Source: Sphingomonas yabuuchiae (lineage in GTDB: Bacteria; Pseudomonadota; Alphaproteobacteria; Sphingomonadales; Sphingomonadaceae). From it: 59,871 bases of DNA. The notes beneath the pieces are model-generated. The model made no database searches. It saw nothing but the letters and a program-made list of their open reading frames with translations, and was not told the DNA's origin. Numbering within the stretch: position 1 is the stretch's first letter; each line of letters starts with the position of its first letter. Shown piece after piece: positions 53,964 to 59,871 of this stretch. Location of the stretch: assembly GCF_001477495.1 (NCBI RefSeq), contig NZ_LDTF01000062.1, positions 1 through 59,871 of the forward strand, written 5' to 3'. Position numbers and translations under genes: made by a program.

Positions 53964-54284
53964 ATGTCGAAAACCCAAATTCAGGCCGGCAGCGTGATCG
54001 TCGACGGCATCACCTATGACTGGCACCTCCAGCGCGAGCCTCATCTGTCGGACGACGAAGGGTGGAAGGGCATGACCATCGCGCTTTCGGAACAGGGCGC
54101 CGGGCGCGAGGCGCATATGGAGTTTCCGGCTCCGAAGCGGCTGCTCAAGGGCTTGCCGCGCGGGCGGCTCCAGCTCGACGAACCGACGATCACGCGCTGC
54201 GTACGCTCGGCGCTGGCGGCGGGATGGGACCCGATGTCGCGCGGCCGGCCGGTGGTCTTCACGGTCGACGCCGAGGGGAATTGA
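53964..54284 (+). CDS. Conserved-looking hypothetical protein
   Basis: This is a 106-residue soluble protein. Beta-rich N-terminus (SVIVDGITYDWHLQREPHLS), a middle with GMTIALSEQGAGREAHMEFP, and a C-terminal helical region TITRCVRSALAAGWDPMSRG followed by RPVVFTVDAEGN. I recognise the pattern from alphaproteobacterial genomes but no function is known. It is divergent from the pilus operon (146 bases between starts), with a short palindromic-repeat remnant after its stop. Confidence 0.75.
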   Translation: MSKTQIQAGSVIVDGITYDWHLQREPHLSDDEGWKGMTIALSEQGAGREAHMEFPAPKRLLKGLPRGRLQLDEPTITRCVRSALAAGWDPMSRGRPVVFTVDAEGN

Positions 54285-54303
54285 GGCTAAATTCGGCTTT
54301 ATT

Positions 54304-54322
54304 CCTGCCCTGCAAGGGGAGG
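54304..54322. repeat. Fragment of the palindromic repeat
   Basis: CCTGCCCTGCAAGGGGAGG is one end hairpin of the element seen at 1164 and 12732, with one mismatch in the left arm. It lies between two convergent genes and could serve as a terminator. Confidence 0.6.
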
Positions 54323-54333
54323 AGATAGGGGGC

Positions 54334-55440
54334 TCAGACCGGGCAGACCAGATCGAATGCGGCGGTGGCCATGGTCCGGCCGTTGACGAGCAATTCGACC
54401 TCATGGCAACCGGAATGGTGGCGGCGCGTGCTGAAGTCGCGCATGACCTGACGGATGCCCAGCCTGGCGGTGGCCGATCCGGCAAGGTTGAAGGTCTTGA
54501 GCTTGAAGACCTTGGCCGCCGTCTTGCCCGCGCCCCGCGCGTAATGGAGGCGGTAGTCGACGACGAGGCGCTGGTTGGCCTGGGTGAGGGAGGATAGCTC
54601 AACGGCGATCGTCACGGCCTCGCCCAGCGCGACGGTTGCAGGCTCGACGGTGAACCGGTCGACGCGCACCTCTGCCCCGTGCGCGACCCCGATCAGCGCC
54701 AGCGCTTGCGGATCGCCCTTCTTGATGAGCGAACGGAGCGCATGGCGGATGATCCAGCCCGTGCGCGGGCTTTCCCGGTCCCAGCCTTGCAGATGTTCGA
54801 CCAGCCAATCGGGACGATCCTTGCCGATATCGTTCAGATGGTTGGCGACCGACTTGCGGACATAGAGGCTGGGATCGTCGCGCAACGCATCCAGGATCGG
54901 GGCAGCCAGGGTCGGATCGGCCCGCAGCGCCGGGACGCGCGAGGCCCAGGGCAGGCGCGGGCGACTGCCTTCGCTGGCGAGGCGGCGGACATGCTCGTTC
55001 GGGTCGGTGGTCCAGCGGAGCATCTGCGCCAGCGCCCGCCCGGGATCGGCGGCGAGGAACGGACGGATCGCGAACTCCGCCGAGCCGAACCGGGTCAGAT
55101 CGGCCAGCGCCTCCATCGACCGATCGAAATCGTGCAAGCCGTGCCTGGCGACGAATTCGGTGACGGCCATCGCCTGGAAAGCATGGGTCAGGCGCGGCGC
55201 GATGGCTCTGACGACATGGATTGCGGTCGCGTAATCGGTGGCCAGGGCTTCATGGAGCGCGTCGGCGATATGGCGGACCCGCTCCATGATCGACAGCCCG
55301 TTGAGTCCCTCCAACGCCGTATCGAGAAACGCCGCGCGGTCGAAGACGGGCGACGCCGCGGCACCGGCATCGGCGATGATCGTCACCGCCTCGACGCCCA
55401 GAATGTCCTTCATCAGGGGATAGGCTTTCGCGTCGCTCAT
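54334..55440 (-). CDS. DNA alkylation repair protein, AlkC-like (HEAT repeats plus Ig-like domain)
   Basis: This 368-residue protein has HEAT-like helical repeats to about residue 250 (FVARHGLHDFDRSMEALADL, WTTDPNEHVRRLASEGSRPR, DDPSLYVRKSVANHLNDIGK, TGWIIRHALRSLIKKG) and a C-terminal beta-sandwich (about 262-365, EPATVALGEAVTIAVELSSL, SGCHEVELLVNGRTMATAAF). AlkC-type glycosylases remove N3-methyl-type lesions from DNA and have this extra Ig-like domain. The domain order supports AlkC rather than AlkD. It stands alone. The identity rests on fold pattern recognition; catalytic residues were not verified. Confidence 0.83.
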   Translation of the reverse strand: MSDAKAYPLMKDILGVEAVTIIADAGAAASPVFDRAAFLDTALEGLNGLSIMERVRHIADALHEALATDYATAIHVVRAIAPRLTHAFQAMAVTEFVARHGLHDFDRSMEALADLTRFGSAEFAIRPFLAADPGRALAQMLRWTTDPNEHVRRLASEGSRPRLPWASRVPALRADPTLAAPILDALRDDPSLYVRKSVANHLNDIGKDRPDWLVEHLQGWDRESPRTGWIIRHALRSLIKKGDPQALALIGVAHGAEVRVDRFTVEPATVALGEAVTIAVELSSLTQANQRLVVDYRLHYARGAGKTAAKVFKLKTFNLAGSATARLGIRQVMRDFSTRRHHSGCHEVELLVNGRTMATAAFDLVCPV

Positions 55441-55621
55441 GAGGGTCGGTCGTCCGTCCGGAATATCGCTTGTGCAAAGCGTTACCGCATCGGAGCGGCA
55501 TCGTGCGCTTAAAAAAGGGCGTCATCAAATCGCCGCCGGGACGTAACGCGCCTGAAACGTCCTCCCCATAGGCGCAGCCCCCACAAGCGCCACGCGCATC
55601 GCCTATGGGGAAGGCTCCATC

Positions 55622-57985
55622 ATGAAATTCGTTACCGCCAGCGCCATTGTGGCGCTGCATCTGTCCTTTGCCCCCGCCGCCTGGGCGCAGACCGCGCCGG
55701 ATACGGGCGCGGACAGCGACGTGATCGTTACCGGCACCCGTGAGCGGGGCCGGACGCAGTTCGATACGCTGGCCCCGGTCGACGTGCTGCCCGAAACGCT
55801 GATCCGCTCGGGCGTGTCGGGCGACCTGAACGACACGCTGGCGCAGCTGTTGCCCTCCTTCAATGTGCAGCGCCTGCCTGCCGCCGATGGCCAGGCATTC
55901 GTCCGCCCGGCCACCCTGCGTGGGCTGTCGGCGGACCAGACGCTCGTGCTGGTCAACGGCAAGCGTTACCACCGCTCGGCATTGCTCGGCACGCGCGGCG
56001 CACAGGCCCCCGACCTCGCCAGCATCCCCAGCCTGGCGATCAAGCGGATCGAGGTGCTGCGCGACGGCGCCTCGGCGCAATATGGGTCGGACGCGATTGC
56101 GGGCGTCATCAACATCATCCTCGACGATGCGCCCGGCATGGAGGCCTATGGCCAGTTCGGCCGATATGATGCGGGCGACGGCAATGATTATCAGTCGGGG
56201 ATGCGTGGCGGCATCGCGCTGGGCGAGCGCGGCGCGATCGTCTTCACCGGCCAGTTCGAACATGCCGAGGCCACCTCGCGCACCCGCCAGCGCCCCGACG
56301 CCATCGCGTTCCAGGCGGCGAACCCGACGCTGACCGTCCCCAATCCCGTCCAGCGCTGGGGCCAGCCCGACGAGGAACGGCTGCGCGGCGCGCTCGACAT
56401 GCATTATGAACTCGTTCCCGGCGTAACCCTCTATGCCTTTGGCACGGCACAGCAGGGGGAGGGCGTGACCGACTTCAACTGGCGCAATCCGGCGGGGACG
56501 GGCAGCGTCTATAATGCCAGCAGTGCCTTTCCGGGGTTCAGCTTCCGCAGCATCTATCCGGTCGGCTTCACCCCGCGTTTCGGGACGCGCTTTGCTGATA
56601 TCCAGGCCGATAGCGGATTGCGCGGCGAGCTGTCCGATGCCTTTTCCTACGATATCAGCGCGTCGTCGGGTCGCAGCCGCATCGACTATACTTTGGCCGA
56701 GAGCCTGAACGCCTCGCTGGGGCCGAACAGTCCGACGCGTTTCTATCTGGGCCGCCTCACCCAGATCGAGACGAACCTGAATGCCGATTTCGTCTATCGC
56801 CTGCCCATCGGCGGAGTCGAGCCGCTGAACATCGCCTTTGGCGGCGAGCGCCGGATCGAGCGTTATGTCGTCGGCACCGGCGACCCCGCTTCCTATGCCA
56901 TTGGGCTGGGTGCGGCGACGGGGCTTGCGCCCAATTCCAACGGCTTCCCCGGCTTCGGTCCGCAACAGGCAGGCCATTTCCGGCAGAGCAGCAATGCGGG
57001 CTATGTCGACCTCGCCTGGCGGCCGGTGTCGATCGTCTCGCTGGGCGCGGCGGGACGGTACGAGGATTTCTCCAGCTTCGGCGACAAATTCACCTACAAG
57101 TTGTCGGGCCGGGTCGAGCCCATGTCGTGGCTGGCGCTGCGCGGCACCTATTCGACCGGCTTCCGCGCGCCGACGCCCGCGCAGCTGAACACCCGGGTGG
57201 TCAGCCAGGGCCTCGACACCCGTACGCTGCAGGTGTTCAACCAGGGGCGTCTGGCGCCGACCGATCCGCTGGCCATCGCGCTCGGCGCCAGGCCGCTGCG
57301 CCCCGAGACCTCGCGCAACGCGACCATCGGGCTGGCGGTGCAGACGCAGGTGGGGTTCACCGCGACGGTCGATCTTTATCAGATCGATGTCGACGACCGG
57401 TTCAGCCAGTCGGCAACGATCGCCATCCCGGCGACCTTGGCCAATCCCAACCGCTTCACCTCGATCAGCTATTTCACCAACGACTTCAACACGCGCACGC
57501 GGGGTGTCGACATGGTGCTGGGCTATAACCGCCAGATCGGCGGCGGGCGTGCCAGTGCGACCCTCGCCTATAACTACAACCGCACCCAGGTGCGCAGCGG
57601 CACCAGCGCGGCGATCGCCAACGAAACGCAGCGGCGCATTTTCGAGGAACGGCTGCCGCGTCACAATGCGACCGGCACGCTGGGCTATGACATCGGGTCG
57701 GTCGGCGTGATGCTGCGCGGGCGTTACTATGGGCCGTGGACCGATGTGACGGGCAATGCGACGGGCGAGTTGTTCCAGCGGTTCGGCGGCATCGCGCTGT
57801 TCGACGCCTCGCTGACCTATCGCATCACGCCCAACATCTCGGTCCGGGGCGGGGCGGAGAACATCTTCGACACCTATCCCGCCGAGGCGACCAACCAGGC
57901 CAATCGCGGCCTGATCTATTCGCGCAACGCCCCTTACGACACCGATGGCGGGCGCTATTATGTGCGGGTCGGGGTCAGCTTCTGA
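55622..57985 (+). CDS. TonB-dependent outer-membrane receptor
   Basis: This 787-residue receptor has signal peptide MKFVTASAIVALHLSFAPAA and a TonB box-like SDVIVTGTRERG. The plug domain (about 50-165) contains LVNGKRYHRSALLGTRGAQA and the family block IKRIEVLRDGASAQYGSDAI. A barrel follows, ending RYYVRVGVSF with a terminal Phe. There is no STN domain, so it is not itself a FecR-type signaller. The plug resembles receptors for vitamins, oligosaccharides or peptides. Its stop shares one base with the next start (TGATG), tying it to the PLP enzyme. A 180-base gap upstream separates it from the divergent alkC-like gene. Confidence 0.93.
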   Translation: MKFVTASAIVALHLSFAPAAWAQTAPDTGADSDVIVTGTRERGRTQFDTLAPVDVLPETLIRSGVSGDLNDTLAQLLPSFNVQRLPAADGQAFVRPATLRGLSADQTLVLVNGKRYHRSALLGTRGAQAPDLASIPSLAIKRIEVLRDGASAQYGSDAIAGVINIILDDAPGMEAYGQFGRYDAGDGNDYQSGMRGGIALGERGAIVFTGQFEHAEATSRTRQRPDAIAFQAANPTLTVPNPVQRWGQPDEERLRGALDMHYELVPGVTLYAFGTAQQGEGVTDFNWRNPAGTGSVYNASSAFPGFSFRSIYPVGFTPRFGTRFADIQADSGLRGELSDAFSYDISASSGRSRIDYTLAESLNASLGPNSPTRFYLGRLTQIETNLNADFVYRLPIGGVEPLNIAFGGERRIERYVVGTGDPASYAIGLGAATGLAPNSNGFPGFGPQQAGHFRQSSNAGYVDLAWRPVSIVSLGAAGRYEDFSSFGDKFTYKLSGRVEPMSWLALRGTYSTGFRAPTPAQLNTRVVSQGLDTRTLQVFNQGRLAPTDPLAIALGARPLRPETSRNATIGLAVQTQVGFTATVDLYQIDVDDRFSQSATIAIPATLANPNRFTSISYFTNDFNTRTRGVDMVLGYNRQIGGGRASATLAYNYNRTQVRSGTSAAIANETQRRIFEERLPRHNATGTLGYDIGSVGVMLRGRYYGPWTDVTGNATGELFQRFGGIALFDASLTYRITPNISVRGGAENIFDTYPAEATNQANRGLIYSRNAPYDTDGGRYYVRVGVSF

Positions 57986-59253
57986 TGATCGACCGGCGCA
58001 TGGTGCTGGCGGGCGGGATGGCGACCGCCGTCCCGCTGCCGGGGATCGCCGCTTCCGCGCGGATGCATGCGCCGGCACCCGACGACGAAGCCTTCTGGGC
58101 GGGTGTCGCGGCGGAGTACGACCGACCGTCGGACGGCATCGTCCAGCTGGAAAACGGCAATTGGGGCGCGATGGCGGGGCCCGTGCGGCTGGCCTATGAG
58201 CAGGCCGTCGCGCGGGTAAACCGCGACACCAGCTATTATGCGCGCCGGGGGATGCTGGCCGATCTGCGCGCCGCGCGCGAGGCGGTGGCGGGCGAACTGG
58301 GCGTGCCGCCCGACGAGATCGCCTTCACCCGCAACGCGACCGAGGCGCTCAAGGCGCTGATCCTGGGCTACAACCGTCTCTCGCTAGGCGATGCGGTGCT
58401 GTATGCCGACCTCGACTATGACAGCATGCAGGCCTGTATGGAGAGCCTGGGGCCCCGGCGCGGAGTCCGGGTGCGGCGCATCGCCCTGCCGGAACCCGCG
58501 ACGCGGCAGGCGCTGATCGACGCCTATGCGGAGGCGATGGCGGCAGAACCTCGACTGAAGCTGATCCTGCTGACCCATCTCAGCCATCGGACCGGGCTGG
58601 TCCTGCCGGTGCGGGAGATTGCCGCGATGGCGCGGGCGCGGGGTATCGATGTCATCGTGGACGCGGCGCATAGCTGGCAGCAACTGGACTTCACGCTGCC
58701 CGATCTCGACTGCGACTTTGTCGGGCTGAACGGGCATAAATGGCTGGGCGCGCCGTTGGGAATGGGGATATTGCATATCCGCGGCTCCGCGCTGGCGCGG
58801 ATCGACCGCGACCCGGCCGAGGATGTGGGCGGACCGGACAGCATCCTGTCCCGCGTGCATACGGGCACGCTGGACTATGCCGCGTGGCTGACCGCACCGG
58901 CCGCGCTTGCCTATCAACGGCGGATCGACCGAGCGGCGCGAGCGGCACGTCTGCGGGCCTTGCGCAACCGCTGGGTGGCGCGGGCGCGGCAGGTTCCGGG
59001 GATGACCGTATTGACGCCGGACGACCCGGCCTTGCACGGCGCGATCACCTCCTTCCGCATCGACGGCGTGACGAGCGCACAAGGCAATACCGAACTGGCC
59101 AGGCAACTGCTCGACCGACACCGTGTCTTCACCGTCCACCGTAGCGGGGCGGCCAAGGGGGCCTGTATCCGCGTGACGCCCGCGCTTTTCACATCGATGG
59201 CGGAGGTCGACCGGCTGGCCGCTGTCTTGCCCGATCTCGTCACCGCACGCTGA
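57985..59253 (+). CDS. Tat-exported PLP-dependent enzyme, isopenicillin-N-epimerase/PvdN-like
   Basis: This 422-residue protein is a class V aminotransferase-fold enzyme. The PLP Lys is in FVGLNGHKWLGAPLG near residue 251, the cofactor Asp in VIVDAAHSWQQLDF near 221, and substrate-side blocks IVQLENGNWGAMAGPV and RNATEALKALILGYN match the isopenicillin-N-epimerase-like group. The N-terminus MIDRRMVLAGGMATAVPLPG is a twin-arginine signal, so it should work in the periplasm. Pseudomonas PvdN, a Tat-exported member that modifies pyoverdine, has this combination. Coupling to the TonB receptor suggests a shared substrate. Confidence 0.84.
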   Translation: MIDRRMVLAGGMATAVPLPGIAASARMHAPAPDDEAFWAGVAAEYDRPSDGIVQLENGNWGAMAGPVRLAYEQAVARVNRDTSYYARRGMLADLRAAREAVAGELGVPPDEIAFTRNATEALKALILGYNRLSLGDAVLYADLDYDSMQACMESLGPRRGVRVRRIALPEPATRQALIDAYAEAMAAEPRLKLILLTHLSHRTGLVLPVREIAAMARARGIDVIVDAAHSWQQLDFTLPDLDCDFVGLNGHKWLGAPLGMGILHIRGSALARIDRDPAEDVGGPDSILSRVHTGTLDYAAWLTAPAALAYQRRIDRAARAARLRALRNRWVARARQVPGMTVLTPDDPALHGAITSFRIDGVTSAQGNTELARQLLDRHRVFTVHRSGAAKGACIRVTPALFTSMAEVDRLAAVLPDLVTAR

Positions 59254-59377
59254 TCCATTGGATTGGGATTCCGAAAGAGCCGGTCTACCATGTGCGCCTG
59301 CAATCCGTCCTGCGGTTCGAGCCGGTGATGGTTGACGACGCTGGCAGGCCCGCCGGTTTCGCGACATAGCGAGCACC

Positions 59378-59871
59378 ATGTCCTTTCCCCGACTCTCGCC
59401 ATCCTGGTTTCGCCACCGGGTCCGATCCAGCGAAGCGAGCCTGGTCCTGCTTGCCATCGCGATCGGTGCGGCGGCGGGATTGCTTAGCGTCGCGCAGGGG
59501 GCCATCGCGCGAGGGTTGCAGCGGCTGCTGTTCACGCTGGAGGTGGATCAACGGCTGAGCGCCAGCACGACCATTCCCGCCTGGGGGCTGCTGGCCCTGC
59601 CGCTTGGGGGGATGGTGCTGGTCCTGTTCTCGCGGATAACGGGGGCGCGCAAGCGGCGGCTGGTCGACGCCGTGGAGGCCAATGCGCTGCACGGCGGGCG
59701 CATGTCCTGGTCGGACAGCCTGGTGATTTCCGGCCAGACGATCCTCTCCAACGGCTTCGGCGCATCGGTCGGGCTGGAGGCGGCCTATGCACAATTGGGG
59801 GCGGGGTTGGCCTCGATCACCGGCGGCTGGCTGCGGTTGCGGCGCGGCGACCTGCGCGTACTGGTCGGGGC
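59378..59871 (+). CDS. ClC-family chloride channel/transporter, N-terminal part
   Basis: The first 164 residues of a ClC membrane protein are visible before the window ends. Helices B-E appear as LVLLAIAIGAAAGLLSVAQG, LLALPLGGMVLVLFSRITG and the conserved block SNGFGASVGLEAAYAQLGAG. The usual GSGIP filter segment is replaced by VEANALHGG, and GREGP by GLEAA, keeping the gating Glu. This pattern marks a divergent ClC subgroup whose ion preference may differ. The ATG at 59378 starts the first polar region; no strong ribosome site is seen. Confidence 0.8.
   Translation, partial: MSFPRLSPSWFRHRVRSSEASLVLLAIAIGAAAGLLSVAQGAIARGLQRLLFTLEVDQRLSASTTIPAWGLLALPLGGMVLVLFSRITGARKRRLVDAVEANALHGGRMSWSDSLVISGQTILSNGFGASVGLEAAYAQLGAGLASITGGWLRLRRGDLRVLVG

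Overview
The window looks like chromosomal DNA of a GC-rich alphaproteobacterium, most likely a sphingomonad (Sphingomonas or a near relative). The grounds are the high GC, FecI/FecR-controlled TonB receptors, flavin-dependent 'tryptophan halogenase' proteins beside carbohydrate genes, several secreted glycosidases, and short palindromic intergenic repeats. This is inferred from gene content; no rRNA is present.

Layout. 1-16.7 kb: the end of a serine deaminase gene, a ThuA-like protein, a MarR-NodT-EmrA-EmrB drug-efflux operon, a GH9 glycosidase behind a LacI-type palindrome, a cation/proton antiporter, a Phd/PIN toxin-antitoxin pair running into a flavin halogenase, and a PaoABC-type molybdenum aldehyde oxidase operon. 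17-31.8 kb: a GH35-like glycosidase, a DUF885 metallo-hydrolase, envelope proteins, an L,D-transpeptidase, then housekeeping genes (dxs, tlyA, tspO-like, ubiK, ybjN-like, proC, ilvE) and a tRNA-Gln. 32-35 kb: a gene-poor stretch and a chemoreceptor with three nearly identical 39-residue HAMP-type repeats.

35-43 kb is a complete cell-surface signalling unit (ECF sigma, FecR, TonB receptor with STN domain) followed without a gap by a secreted alpha/alpha-barrel protein and a second flavin halogenase. 43.5-49 kb holds a J-domain membrane protein, a cupin/SMP-30 pair divergent from an esterase, small unknown genes and a DUF1206 membrane protein. 49-54 kb is a compact archaic chaperone-usher (Csu-type) pilus operon. 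54-59.9 kb has an AlkC-like DNA repair protein, a TonB receptor translationally coupled to a Tat-exported PLP enzyme resembling PvdN, and the start of a ClC channel gene.

How the genes fit together: much of the accessory content serves capture and breakdown of plant-type carbohydrates (GH9, GH35, esterase, SMP-30, TonB receptors), with export and stress functions around it. The best candidates for undescribed biology are the TonB receptor-PLP enzyme pair (55622-59253), the FecIR-receptor-glycosidase-halogenase locus (35190-43249) and the toxin-antitoxin pair joined to a halogenase (10480-12719). No CRISPR array, prophage or complete insertion sequence was seen.
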